A model generated the notes under the pieces. It saw nothing but the letters and a program-made list of their open reading frames with translations. It was not told the origin of the DNA and did no database searches. 44,247 bases of DNA, taken from assembly GCA_019058295.1 (NCBI GenBank), contig JAHPZI010000008.1, forward strand, positions 98,965 to 143,211, read 5' to 3'. This DNA comes from Promethearchaeota archaeon (GTDB lineage Archaea; Asgardarchaeota; Lokiarchaeia; Sigyniarchaeales; SOKP01). How positions within the stretch are numbered: the first letter of the stretch is position 1; each line of letters begins with the position of its first letter. Shown in pieces: positions 24,075-33,756 of the stretch. The translations under genes were made by a program, and so were the position numbers.

Positions 24075-25529
24075 CTATAATAATTCAATATTATGTGATT
24101 TTAAGTATTCTGCATAATCGCAAAATAGCGATATACTGTTTGCCGAATCCCTAAAAGATAAAAAATATAATTGTCTGTATTTGTTCAACAGTCTTCTTAC
24201 TTTATTAAAGCTTTTTGCTAATTCAATAGAGTCGGCCACAGAAGGTAAGCAAAATAAAAATGGTTTGTTTGACTGCTGTTGTATTTTTATCATTCTACTA
24301 AAAATCCAATTATACAAATGATGTGACCATAAAGGAATTACGATGATATCTATATTTGGATCCTGGACACAAACTTCAATACATTCTAAGAATATGTCCA
24401 TAACAAACCCAGAGGCTCCTAAATCGATTGGATTTTTAATGTTAACATTGACATTTGGTAAAATTTTAGCAACTTTTTCTTGAGAATCGGGTGTCAAATT
24501 TGGCACATTAAGATTATGAGCAGCAAATAAATCTGTCATATTTACCGAATTTCCACCGCCTGGTGTGATTATGCCACAGTTTCGTGAACGAGGCAAATAA
24601 TTGGGAAATAATAATTCAAAAGTTTTCATAGTATTCCAAAATTCTTCATTATCTTTTACTAAAGTTGCTCCTGTTTGTTTTGCCATAGCATTCCATAGGC
24701 GTAAATCTGAGGCTATAGCACCTGTATGTGAAAATGCCGCTTTAGAGCCGTCTTTGGTATAACCTCCTTTCCAGATAATTACAGGTTTAACTTGAGTTGT
24801 TTTTTTAAGTTCTAAAAAGAAATTGTGACCCTTAGCAGATCCAAATGATTCTAAATAAGCGGCTATAACCTTGGTTTTAGGATCTTGCTGAAAATGTCTT
24901 AAAAAATCTAAGCAATTTAAATCTATTTGATTTCCGAATGACACTCCATATCTGAATCTAATATCTCTTTTAAAACCAGTTTCTAAAAGCTGCGACAGAT
25001 GTCCGCCTGATTGAGACATGAAAGATACGGAACCTGGAATTCCACGTCTGGCAATTGATGATGAGAACATCAATCCATTTTTAGTAGAATAAGGACCTAA
25101 ACAATTAGGGCCAACTAACCTAGTATCAGAATCCTTAATAATTTCTATTAGCTCTTGTTCCATTTTTTTTCCTTCTAAATTTCCCGTTTCAGAAAATCCG
25201 GAAGCAAAAACGATAACCCATTTTATTCTTTTTTCCACGCATTCTTTAAGAACATGTGGAATAATATTAATTTTTAAAGAGATATATGCAGTATCAATAG
25301 GATAAGGTACATCTAAAACTGAATGATAACATTTCCATCCCATAATTTCATCTCGTTTTGGATTAATAGGGTAAAACGTATCAGAGTATTTTGATTCTTT
25401 AAATGCATTAAGATAGAGCATGGCTCCAAAAGTGGACTTTTCAGAAGCGCCTATAAAGGCAATATGTTTAGGATTAAAAACCGTGTCAAATTTTTTAAAT
25501 TCTGAAGTAACAATTTTATTCTTATCCAT
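24075..25529 (-). CDS. NDP-forming acyl-CoA synthetase alpha subunit-like protein
   Basis: This 484-residue protein has a CoA-binding Rossmann domain (FNPKHIAFIGASEKSTFG, about residues 18-35; FYPINPKRDEI) followed by succinyl-CoA-ligase-like domains with LVGPNCLGPYS, SFMSQSGG and the active-site histidine in AFSHTGAIASD (about residue 265). The alpha subunits of archaeal acetyl-CoA/acyl-CoA synthetase (ADP-forming) are built this way and make ATP while releasing the acid. The beta subunit is not in the window. The downstream neighbours (an Ntn-hydrolase and an ATC-hydrolase-like protein) suggest a specialised acid or amide substrate. Start ATG at 25529. Confidence 0.85.
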   Translation of the reverse strand: MDKNKIVTSEFKKFDTVFNPKHIAFIGASEKSTFGAMLYLNAFKESKYSDTFYPINPKRDEIMGWKCYHSVLDVPYPIDTAYISLKINIIPHVLKECVEKRIKWVIVFASGFSETGNLEGKKMEQELIEIIKDSDTRLVGPNCLGPYSTKNGLMFSSSIARRGIPGSVSFMSQSGGHLSQLLETGFKRDIRFRYGVSFGNQIDLNCLDFLRHFQQDPKTKVIAAYLESFGSAKGHNFFLELKKTTQVKPVIIWKGGYTKDGSKAAFSHTGAIASDLRLWNAMAKQTGATLVKDNEEFWNTMKTFELLFPNYLPRSRNCGIITPGGGNSVNMTDLFAAHNLNVPNLTPDSQEKVAKILPNVNVNIKNPIDLGASGFVMDIFLECIEVCVQDPNIDIIVIPLWSHHLYNWIFSRMIKIQQQSNKPFLFCLPSVADSIELAKSFNKVRRLLNKYRQLYFLSFRDSANSISLFCDYAEYLKSHNIELL

Positions 25530-25731
25530 TATTTAAGAAAAAATTGGAATAATTTTATTTTTTATGAAATCCTTATTATAAGTAATTATTTATCTAAAGG
25601 TATTGAGGATTTTGTTTAAAAGTGTTGTTTAAATCTATTTTTATTGAAAAAAAACACCTATACAAATATTTAAAAAAAAAAATATTTTATATATAAAATG
25701 TAATAAATAGAAAAAAGTTTAGAAAGCGAAA

Positions 25732-26142
25732 TTGAAAGTACTTCAAGATATTTATATATTGACTAGTTCTGGTGTTGTGCTCTTCAATCGCGTTTTTGAT
25801 CCGCAAATAAAAACGCAGTTGTTTGGTGCTTTAATGAGTGCGCTAAACTCATTTGCAGAAAATCTTGCTGAGGGGGGATTATCTAATTTTGAACTATCCG
25901 ATAAAAGATTCGTTATAATGAAAAAAAATGACTTCCTCTACGTTGCAAACAGCTCTAAGAAAGTTAAGCCGAAAAGGGTGGTGGATCAGTTGGAAGTCGT
26001 GGCAAATAAATTCTTCGAGCTATATCCTGTAGAATGGTTTAAAAATGAATGGGACAATGAAGTATCAACTTTCGCGGATTTCGGTAAAGAAATCAAGGAT
26101 TTGATGGAGGATCCAGTCAAATCGTTCTGGGACAGCTTTTAG
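25732..26142 (+). CDS. Longin-domain protein
   Basis: This 136-residue protein is a single small alpha/beta domain of longin/roadblock type: strand DIYILTSSGVVLFNRVF, helix QLFGALMSALNSFAENL, strands KRFVIMKKNDFLYVANS, then a long helix. It resembles the N-terminal half of adaptor-complex small subunits and other longins, which bind small GTPases or trafficking proteins. It is clearly paralogous to the protein at 38638-39033 (shared SALNSFA and YPxEWFKNEWD). The start is TTG at 25732, with the in-frame stop at 25720 limiting any extension. It stands alone between divergent and convergent neighbours. Confidence 0.75.
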   Translation: MKVLQDIYILTSSGVVLFNRVFDPQIKTQLFGALMSALNSFAENLAEGGLSNFELSDKRFVIMKKNDFLYVANSSKKVKPKRVVDQLEVVANKFFELYPVEWFKNEWDNEVSTFADFGKEIKDLMEDPVKSFWDSF

Positions 26143-26240
26143 GGAGTTTAATTGTTTCTCGTTTAATTTTTTTTAGAAATACATTTTTTTATCTCACTGA
26201 ATATCTAGATAGCTTGTTGAATTTTTCATAATCCTCTTCT

Positions 26241-27383
26241 TTATTTTGTTTTAATTGATTCTAAAAGATAATCAGTAATATAACTACATTTTTTATCCAT
26301 TTGGGTTTTATAATTTATATATCTAAAATTAAATATACAAAGAGGACAAGAAGATACAATTTCTTTTGTCTGCATATCTTCAAATATTTTAGAACCAATT
26401 TTTATAGAAATACTACTGTCTACACCTCTTATCCCCGAACCGGCGCCACAACAAGGAGTTTTATCCCTATTTTTAGGCAACTCATTCACGATTGATTGAG
26501 TTTCATTTAAAAGAATTCTAGGCTCATCGTATAATTTCAGCCCTTTAAGCTTTCTACCCATACGACATGCATCATGATATGTAATTGTTCTATTTAGAGG
26601 ATTTTTTTTAAGGTTAATCCTTCCTTCCTTCACTAATTCATGGACTACATCCACGATGTGCTTCACATTTATATTATAGCCCTCAAGATATTTTGGATAT
26701 ACTTTATTGAAAGCATAGAGACACCCTCCACATGTTACAATTAGATTCTTAATCCCATATTTCTTAAAAATTCTAAAGTTTTCTTCAAAAGTCTTTATTG
26801 CTAATGTGAGATCTCCCGCAGAATAAATATATTCTCCACAACAAGGTTCATTTTCTAAAATTTTGAAATGATATCCTCCTTTTTTAAGAATTTCATAAGA
26901 AGCGCTAGCACTTTCCTTTACTCGGAATGAAGACATACAACCTAAAAATAGGAGGGTATCAGAATCTCCTTGCTCAAATAATTCAGAATCTTTATTTTCT
27001 GTAGATAACCAATCTAAGCGTTCTTCAGGATTACCATTAACAGAATTATCTTTATCTAAAATACCCTTGATTATTTTTTTATGAATCTCAAAGGGGGCTT
27101 TATTTTGATCAACAAGTTTTATTTTAGAGGCGTGAATTATGTCAGCAATAGGGATTCCTTGAGTACAAACTAGACTACAAGCACCACATAAGGTGCATGT
27201 ATATAAACTAATTATTTCTTCCTCCGAAATCTCTCTATTACTAAAAATTTTTTCGGCAATCTTTAAACGACCGTTAGGAGATTTTAGCTCATCTTGAGTA
27301 ACTGCGAATGTGTCGCATTCCTCGCGACATGTTTCACAATCTATACATGATTGAATATCTTCTAAAATTTTATTATTGTCCAT
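26241..27383 (-). CDS. HdrD/GlpC-like iron-sulfur oxidoreductase subunit
   Basis: This 380-residue protein has two N-terminal 4Fe-4S motifs, CIDCETCREEC (about residues 13-23) and CTLCGACSLVC (about 62-72), followed by two CCG domains: LFLGCMSS with PCCGEY, and DACRMG with TPCCGAGSG. This is the plan of heterodisulfide reductase subunit D, GlpC and related lactate- or glycolate-oxidase Fe-S subunits, in which the CCG cysteines hold an unusual cluster. The electron partner (HdrE, FAD enzyme) is not in the window. Start ATG at 27383. It converges with the longin gene. Confidence 0.88.
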   Translation of the reverse strand: MDNNKILEDIQSCIDCETCREECDTFAVTQDELKSPNGRLKIAEKIFSNREISEEEIISLYTCTLCGACSLVCTQGIPIADIIHASKIKLVDQNKAPFEIHKKIIKGILDKDNSVNGNPEERLDWLSTENKDSELFEQGDSDTLLFLGCMSSFRVKESASASYEILKKGGYHFKILENEPCCGEYIYSAGDLTLAIKTFEENFRIFKKYGIKNLIVTCGGCLYAFNKVYPKYLEGYNINVKHIVDVVHELVKEGRINLKKNPLNRTITYHDACRMGRKLKGLKLYDEPRILLNETQSIVNELPKNRDKTPCCGAGSGIRGVDSSISIKIGSKIFEDMQTKEIVSSCPLCIFNFRYINYKTQMDKKCSYITDYLLESIKTK

Positions 27384-27771
27384 AATATATACATTCTAAA
27401 TATTGATAGTTTAGATAATAAATCAAAAGTAATTTAATAAATTCTTGAATTTAAACTTATAAAAGAAGATTGAGGAGGAATCAATAGAAGCGAAATATAA
27501 AACTAAAAGTATGGGTTCTATATTATGGGGATAAAATTGTTACCATTTAAATTAGGGGATATTATTTTTTGCTTATTAATTCCTTCCTCGATAATTGATA
27601 AGACTATATGATATTTAAAGTTATCATATGAATATTATCTATTTTCAAAGCAAAAATAAAAAGGACTTCAATAAAGAAGGGTTTATAAAATAATTAAACA
27701 ATTAAGAAATTAGATTTCAAACATTTAGAAAAATCCATAAGAGATAAAATCCAAAAAAAATTGCATAAATT
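27384..27771. other. 388-bp AT-rich intergenic region between divergent genes
   Basis: No gene of normal length is seen. A perfect GAGGAGG ribosome-site motif (27472-27478) is followed five bases later by ATA (27484) opening a 16-codon frame that ends at 27534, which could be a leader peptide or chance. A short stem ATATGATA/TATCATAT (27606-27613 and 27622-27629) is also present. The region must hold the divergent promoters of the HdrD-like and ABC transporter genes. Confidence 0.4.
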
Positions 27772-28569
27772 GTGCCTAAGAAAGAATCTTCCCAAGTAAA
27801 GATTGAAGATGAGAAATCAAGAGAAGAAGACGAAGAAGCAGATAAAATCATTGAATTATTAAAAGATGATATATTAATTTTTGCTCAAAATTTGGTAAAG
27901 GAGTACGAAATAGGAGATTATATTGTCAGAGCAATAGATAATGTGAATTTAAGGATTAAAGAGGGAGAATTTCTTGTTATAAAAGGTCCTTCTGGTGCTG
28001 GAAAAACTACATTGTTAAATTTACTTGGCGGATTAGATTCTCCAAATAAAGGAACTATATACGGTCATGGCGTTAAATTTAGTGATATGGAGGAAGAATC
28101 GCTTGCAACTTTTAGACTAGTAAATTCAGGATTTATTTTTCAAAATTATAATCTCATCTCAACTTTGACAGCAGAGGAAAATATCATTTTTGTCTTAAGA
28201 ACTGCTGGAGTACATTTTAAGGAGGCAAGAAAGCGGGCTGTACATTTATTAAAAAAAGTAGGATTAGGTGAGCGCAGAGAACATTTACCATTTCAGCTCT
28301 CAGCTGGAGAGCAACAGCGTGTGGCAATTGCACGGGCATTGGCTAATGATCCACCTGTAATACTTGGAGATGAAATAACTGCAAATTTAGACAAAAAAAA
28401 TAGCGAATTTATAAGAGATTTATTTAAAGATTTGAAAAATTTAAGAAAGACAATTATATTAGCTACACACGACGATAGATTAATAGAATTAGCGGATAGG
28501 GTTATTTTCTTCGATGATGGGAAAATAATTAATGAAGAAAAGCCTAATACAACAACTATAAAAAAATAA
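27772..28569 (+). CDS. LolD/MacB-type ABC transporter ATPase
   Basis: This 265-residue ABC ATPase belongs to the FtsE/LolD/MacB branch. Walker A is GPSGAGKTT (about residues 74-82), the signature is LSAGEQQR (about 180-187), and Walker B ends ILGDEIT, where the usual proline after DE is isoleucine. A charged N-terminal extension of about 35 residues precedes the domain. It powers the FtsX-like permease encoded 12 bases downstream. Such pairs act as exporters or mechanotransmitters rather than importers. The start is GTG at 27772 (MPKKESS). Confidence 0.88.
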   Translation: MPKKESSQVKIEDEKSREEDEEADKIIELLKDDILIFAQNLVKEYEIGDYIVRAIDNVNLRIKEGEFLVIKGPSGAGKTTLLNLLGGLDSPNKGTIYGHGVKFSDMEEESLATFRLVNSGFIFQNYNLISTLTAEENIIFVLRTAGVHFKEARKRAVHLLKKVGLGERREHLPFQLSAGEQQRVAIARALANDPPVILGDEITANLDKKNSEFIRDLFKDLKNLRKTIILATHDDRLIELADRVIFFDDGKIINEEKPNTTTIKK

Positions 28570-28581
28570 AGTAAAATAATA

Positions 28582-30522
28582 ATGTCATTAGATTTTGCTC
28601 TCAAGGATTTTATTAGGAAAAAGTCGCAGACCTACCCTTACGTGCTCACGATAACTTTAGTTATTGCCTTAGCAATATTTATGATATATTTTTCAACTTC
28701 TTTAGGTTTGAACTTACTTTTTCAATACCTTACTGAGGGAGAGAAAGATATTGATAATGAATATTATTTTTCAGGAGCTATAAATTCAATTTATTCTCAG
28801 TTTAATACTTTAATCCTGGGATTAATTCTATTTCTTGCGTTTGCACTTGTCGTCATTATTTCTACTACTTTAATTACGAATAAAAAAAGAGATATTGCGA
28901 TTATGAAGGCACTCGGTACTCTACCCGGCAGATTATATAGTTTTTATCTTCTCGAGGTATATATTATATTTTTTATAGGATTTGCACTAGGATTTATTTT
29001 CGGTTTAATTGCTTTTGGAATATTCTCATTGATTATGATTTTATTAGGAATGAAAGTTCTTTTTCATATTGATTTATATTATACATTAATATTGTTTTCT
29101 TCTTGTGTAATTGGTATATTTGTTATATCTGGTTTTTCCCTTAGAAAAATAGGGCACCAACAAATAACCAAATCATTTTCAAAAGATATACCTTACGTAT
29201 ATAACGCTTCAAAAAAAATGACTATTATTCCACGATGGCTTTCTAAATTAGGATTTAATTTTAAAATTGCGATTACAAATACAATAAGAAGAAAGAAAGA
29301 ATTTATTAGATTTTTATTTATATTTTCGTTGATTTTCTTATTAATTTTTACATTGGGATTAGGAACTATTGTTTTAAATTCTTCTTCTCAAGAGTGGATA
29401 AAAAAGTCTCAAGATGAAAACATTGTTATAATTGGTCATGAAGATGTTATAGACAGTTATGCAAATATGTATAAAATGTTTTCTGATCCAGAGATTTCTA
29501 TTGATGAAGATGATATTGATTTTACTGATCCAAGATACCTATTTAATATTACTCTTATATCTGAGATTTATGGGATAGATGAAATTAAAGAAATAGACCA
29601 GCGTTTGATAAAATTCTGCGACGTGAGAGAAATAGATGGTTATTATTATTCTTCGGGGGAAGAAGGTAGAGGAGGATATGAAATTGTAGGTCAAGGAAGG
29701 AAAGGTAATTATCCCATTGTAGGTGTAAATCCAGATGATATCATCCAAGATTTTGAAATTGAAGGTAGGTTTTTCGATAATGACGATTCCTATGATAATA
29801 TGACTATTGGAGATGGTTTAGCTTATAATTTCTTCGATTATCCATTTGACCAAAGTTTAAGAATTGAAGATTTAGGTCGTAAATTTCATATTTCTGGTGT
29901 TATAATTGACAGCTTTTTTGCAGGATACGCTGGATATATTGGTTTAGATATTTTTCAAGAAGATTTAAATTTCACTAACAATGAAATTAATTTCATTTTA
30001 CTGAAAATTAAAAGCAACTCCTATGATGATATTATTGAAGAACTAGAAAAAATTATTGAAAATAACTTAGGAAACGATTTTAATTCATTATTGCTGGATG
30101 CGATTTTTGAAGAAAATCTTACTTATCTATCCACTTTAACATTATATCCAATAATTTTAATTATCGTGATGAGTTTAATCTCTATTCTTTCGCTATTTAA
30201 TTACCAGAGAGCGAGCCTAATAGAAAAAGCGAAAGATTTCTTAATAATGACGGCAATTGGTGCCAAAAAAAAATCATTAAAAAAAATTCTATTTTTAGAA
30301 GCTTTATTTGTTATTATTCCGTCTCTTTTAATAAGCTTAGGAATTGGTATGATAATCAACTCAATTTTTTTAATTGATAGAGCGTATTTGCCCCCTCTAT
30401 TCATTCCTTTTATAGGAATTTCGATTCTATTTGGTATAATGATTATTTTTAATTATCTAAGTTTAATACCAATTACGAAAAGGATTGATCGGTTTTCTAT
30501 TAAAGATTTTGAGTTATATTAA
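28582..30522 (+). CDS. FtsX-like ABC transporter permease
   Basis: This 646-residue membrane protein has two FtsX-like permease domains (about residues 70-200 and 515-640), each with three helices and the TNKKRDIAIMKALGT-type coupling segment; the second copy reads EKAKDFLIMTAIGAKKK. A helix near 18-38, one near 244-264 and a large extracellular domain (about 265-510, acidic and Tyr-rich) complete the layout. The MacB/LolCE type usually has four helices; this longer protein resembles archaeal two-domain FtsX permeases. It pairs with the ATPase 12 bases upstream. Start ATG at 28582. Substrate unknown. Confidence 0.88.
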   Translation: MSLDFALKDFIRKKSQTYPYVLTITLVIALAIFMIYFSTSLGLNLLFQYLTEGEKDIDNEYYFSGAINSIYSQFNTLILGLILFLAFALVVIISTTLITNKKRDIAIMKALGTLPGRLYSFYLLEVYIIFFIGFALGFIFGLIAFGIFSLIMILLGMKVLFHIDLYYTLILFSSCVIGIFVISGFSLRKIGHQQITKSFSKDIPYVYNASKKMTIIPRWLSKLGFNFKIAITNTIRRKKEFIRFLFIFSLIFLLIFTLGLGTIVLNSSSQEWIKKSQDENIVIIGHEDVIDSYANMYKMFSDPEISIDEDDIDFTDPRYLFNITLISEIYGIDEIKEIDQRLIKFCDVREIDGYYYSSGEEGRGGYEIVGQGRKGNYPIVGVNPDDIIQDFEIEGRFFDNDDSYDNMTIGDGLAYNFFDYPFDQSLRIEDLGRKFHISGVIIDSFFAGYAGYIGLDIFQEDLNFTNNEINFILLKIKSNSYDDIIEELEKIIENNLGNDFNSLLLDAIFEENLTYLSTLTLYPIILIIVMSLISILSLFNYQRASLIEKAKDFLIMTAIGAKKKSLKKILFLEALFVIIPSLLISLGIGMIINSIFLIDRAYLPPLFIPFIGISILFGIMIIFNYLSLIPITKRIDRFSIKDFELY

Positions 30523-30635
30523 TAGAATTTGAATATCTATTAATAGAATAAAAACTATTTAAGAGTTAAAATTTAATAAGAAAAAAAATATGTAAATAAT
30601 GAAAATTATATCAAATAAAAAATTGAGAGTCAATC

Positions 30636-31691
30636 TTGACTGAAGATACATTAAAAATTAGAATAGATGAATTAGAACTCCAGTTGGAGTCTAAAGATAA
30701 AGAAATTATAGGGTATCTCAAAAAAATTGAGCATTTAGAAGATACAATTATAAGGTTGGAGGCTTTAATCCCAGATGAAATCAGAAAAAATTCAAAAATG
30801 AAAGGGAAAATAGAAGGGGACTCTAAATTAGCTATTGAAATAAGTGATTTAGAAAAGCAAGTCAGGGATTTAAAAGATAAAATGGGTTTTCTAAGAAAAG
30901 AAAAGATACAACTTCAACGTGAACTTGAAAAATATACGAAAAAAAATAGTAAAAGTACTGTAATAAGAATTGAAGAGAAAAAAGAGCCATTAGAGACTTT
31001 AGTAGAGGAATTAACGTTAAAAATTAACAAACAACAACAGTTAATAAAGAAGTTAAAAGCAGAGGATACAAAAGAAGAAATTGATGAGTTAAAGTCAAAA
31101 ATATTGAAATTAAATGAAGAATTAGAACAAGCCAAGTCAATCAATAAAATTAAAACTGAAGGAAAAGAGAAACATGATAAAGAGGAGTCAACATCCGCAG
31201 ATTTACAGAAAAAGATTGAGGATTTTAGTGTAGAATTAAATAAAAAAAATCTTAAAATTAAGGATTTAGAAAAAACTATTTCTACTTTAAAAGCTGCTCA
31301 AAAAGGAGGGGGGGCAAATTTAGAGGTTGAATCTTCTGAAAAAACATTAAAGGCATTATCGGAGGATTTACAACGTAAATTAAACACTGCAAAAACACAA
31401 ATTAAAAAACTACAGGAAGAGATTAAAGAATATAAAAATATGAAAGCGCCAGTTGACAAAGATTCTCAACAAGAAATAATCGACAAGTTAAGAAGTAAAT
31501 TAGAGAAGTTAACAAGTCAAAAGCAAGTGGAACATAAAATAGAAAGTCCTAGCGATCAAGCAATTATCCAAGATGACCCTAATTTAGCTCTAAGAGTGAG
31601 AGAACTTAAAAATTTTGTTGATGATTTACAGAAACAAAATGATCAACAGAGATTGGAGATTTCAACATTAAGAAAAAAAACGAGCCACTGA
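30636..31691 (+). CDS. Long coiled-coil protein
   Basis: This 351-residue protein is almost wholly charged, with repeated heptad patterns (for example LEDTIIRLEALI, IEISDLEKQVRDLK, LQRKLNTAKTQIKKLQ), so it is predicted to be a long coiled coil. No catalytic domain, signal peptide or membrane helix is seen. The start is TTG at 30636. The stop lies two bases before the RNase Z start, so the two are very likely co-transcribed and perhaps translationally coupled. A structural or scaffold role is an inference; no family is recognised. Confidence 0.75.
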   Translation: MTEDTLKIRIDELELQLESKDKEIIGYLKKIEHLEDTIIRLEALIPDEIRKNSKMKGKIEGDSKLAIEISDLEKQVRDLKDKMGFLRKEKIQLQRELEKYTKKNSKSTVIRIEEKKEPLETLVEELTLKINKQQQLIKKLKAEDTKEEIDELKSKILKLNEELEQAKSINKIKTEGKEKHDKEESTSADLQKKIEDFSVELNKKNLKIKDLEKTISTLKAAQKGGGANLEVESSEKTLKALSEDLQRKLNTAKTQIKKLQEEIKEYKNMKAPVDKDSQQEIIDKLRSKLEKLTSQKQVEHKIESPSDQAIIQDDPNLALRVRELKNFVDDLQKQNDQQRLEISTLRKKTSH

Positions 31692-31693
31692 AA

Positions 31694-32674
31694 ATGGAGC
31701 TTATTATTCTTGGCTCTTCTGCCGCTATTCCTGTTAAGAATCGAAATCTACCGTCAGCTGCTTTAAAGTATAAAAATCATATTATTTTATTTGATTGTGG
31801 AGAAAATATTCAGCGCAGTTTTAACGATGCTGGATTAAAATTCAATAAACCTTTAACGATTTTAATTTCCCATTTTCATGGAGATCACATAATAGGCCTT
31901 CCTGGTTTATTGTTTAGATTTGGTTTAATTGAAAGGACAGCTCCAGTTATTATTTTTGGACCCCGAAATCTTTTTCTTTATTTATTTTTCCATAGAAAAA
32001 TACTGGGATTAAAGGCAAATTACCCAATAAAGGTTATTGAAATCGACCATGATAACAATAATTTAATTGAATTTGAGGGATTAGATTCTGAAATTCCTAA
32101 AATAACGGAAAATCTTGAAGATAATATTATATATGAAACTAATAGATTTTTTTTAAAATATGCTCTAGTTGATCATTCTATAGAGACATTCGCATACTCA
32201 TTTATTGAAAAACCTCGCTATGGTAAATTTAATCCAGAAAAAGCTAGGGAATTAGGAATTCCTGAAGGCAGACTATGGAAAAAATTGCAAAAAGGAGAAA
32301 TTATTAATTTTGAAGAAAGAACTGTTGATCCATTAAAAGAGGGCATAGTCGGAAATAAAAGACCAGGAATTAAAATTACTTATTCTGGGGATACTATGCC
32401 TTGCCAATCCTTAATAGATTTAGGCAGAGATTCTGATATTTTAATTCACGAAGCAACTTTTAGTTTTAATCTTCAACACATTGCCAACGAAAGAAAACAT
32501 TCTACTTCTGTAGATGCTGCTAACGATGCTAAAAATATGGGCGCTAAACAGTTAATATTAACCCACATCTCATCACGGTATCAAGGAGATGCGTTAAAAT
32601 TACTTGAAGAGGCAAAAGAGATATTTCCAAACACTATTTTGGCTAAGGACCTATTAAAAATTACTCTAAACTAA
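31694..32674 (+). CDS. rnz: Ribonuclease Z (tRNA 3' processing)
   Basis: This 326-residue protein is RNase Z (tRNase Z) of the metallo-beta-lactamase fold, which trims the 3' end of precursor tRNAs. The zinc site HFHGDH is at residues 60-65, followed by GLPGLL. Further hallmarks are FDCGE near 33-37, YSGDT near 230, HEATF near 250, and LTHISSRY near 295. Length is typical of the short prokaryotic/archaeal form. Start ATG at 31694, two bases after the coiled-coil gene's stop. No tRNA gene is in the window. Confidence 0.92.
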   Translation: MELIILGSSAAIPVKNRNLPSAALKYKNHIILFDCGENIQRSFNDAGLKFNKPLTILISHFHGDHIIGLPGLLFRFGLIERTAPVIIFGPRNLFLYLFFHRKILGLKANYPIKVIEIDHDNNNLIEFEGLDSEIPKITENLEDNIIYETNRFFLKYALVDHSIETFAYSFIEKPRYGKFNPEKARELGIPEGRLWKKLQKGEIINFEERTVDPLKEGIVGNKRPGIKITYSGDTMPCQSLIDLGRDSDILIHEATFSFNLQHIANERKHSTSVDAANDAKNMGAKQLILTHISSRYQGDALKLLEEAKEIFPNTILAKDLLKITLN

Positions 32675-32731
32675 AGTTAAATTCGAAAAAAAACATTAAA
32701 AAAAAATCAAAAATATAAGAAATGCAAATCT

Positions 32732-33601
32732 TTAACTTAAAAACTCTTTAATATTTGATATAACCAGTTCTGGTTCGTCTACCATCACCCAATGGGAAGC
32801 GTTTTCAACTCGCACGATTTTTAAATCCTTTACATAGTCTGATAAACCTTCCAGTATTTTAGGAGTCAAGGCTATATCTTTCATACCATGAATTACCAGA
32901 GTCGGAACATTTATTATTCCAGTCCAATCATCGGTTTTTGACAATGATTCAAACGTCGCCCGATAATAATTTAATCCTGCGTTTATTGCTCCTGGTTGAG
33001 ACCACGCTTCAATATATTTCTCCTTATCAAATTCACTTATCGCATTCTTTTTTTTCACCATTCCAAATACTACCATCTTTAAGAATTGAAAATCGTTATC
33101 CATTAGTTTTTTTTCACTATTAGGCTTTATAAATTCTAATATGTACGAACTAGCTTTTTGCTGAGATTTAGATTTACCAAGAGCCTTTCTCATTACTACC
33201 AAGTGAGGTCCATTGCATAATATCAATTTTTTTAGTGATTCTGGATACTTCTCTGCAAACCCCCATGCTACAGGTCCACCCCAGTCGTGTCCCGCAAGAG
33301 AAAATTTACCCAAGTTTAGCGCTTCACTTAATCTTTTGATGTCGTCAACTAGAATTTCTAGAGTGTAATTTTCAACGCCTTCTGGTTTGTCAGAAAGGTT
33401 ATATCCCCGCATATCTGGAACTATTAATCTATATTTGTCTTTTAGTCCGAGAATTATATCTCTCCACCCATACCAAAAGTCAGGAAAGCCATGTAATAAC
33501 ATTAAAGGTTCTCCTGAACCAATTATAACGGTGTGAAGTTTTATTCCATTAATTTCTACAAATCTTTCTTCCATTTCATTAAATATTTCCATTAATATCA
33601 A
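32732..33601 (-). CDS. Alpha/beta hydrolase, epoxide-hydrolase-like
   Basis: This 289-residue alpha/beta hydrolase has the oxyanion motif HGFPDFWYGW (about residues 38-47), the nucleophile elbow GHDWGG (Asp near 109), and the catalytic histidine in ASHWVMVDEP near the C-terminus. An aspartate nucleophile points to epoxide hydrolases or haloalkane dehalogenases rather than esterases. The listed start TTG 33601 has in-frame ATGs three and nine codons later, so the true start may be slightly shorter. It converges with the rnz gene. Substrate unknown. Confidence 0.85.
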   Translation of the reverse strand: MILMEIFNEMEERFVEINGIKLHTVIIGSGEPLMLLHGFPDFWYGWRDIILGLKDKYRLIVPDMRGYNLSDKPEGVENYTLEILVDDIKRLSEALNLGKFSLAGHDWGGPVAWGFAEKYPESLKKLILCNGPHLVVMRKALGKSKSQQKASSYILEFIKPNSEKKLMDNDFQFLKMVVFGMVKKKNAISEFDKEKYIEAWSQPGAINAGLNYYRATFESLSKTDDWTGIINVPTLVIHGMKDIALTPKILEGLSDYVKDLKIVRVENASHWVMVDEPELVISNIKEFLS

Positions 33602-33756
33602 AACCTTAAGAATCTTTTAAAAGATAGAGAATAGTTTTCCTTATAATTTTATTATAATTCTTTTATAAATTTGAATTCTTAGAAAAATCGTTTACTTTAA
33701 ATTATTAAATTATTACTCAGTGTTTTTTTAAAAAACCTATTTTTTATGATTTTTCC

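Noticed and set aside
30914..31144. Minus-strand Ser/Phe-rich frame inside the coiled-coil gene
   Set aside because: Its composition is just the antisense of Lys/Glu-rich codons.
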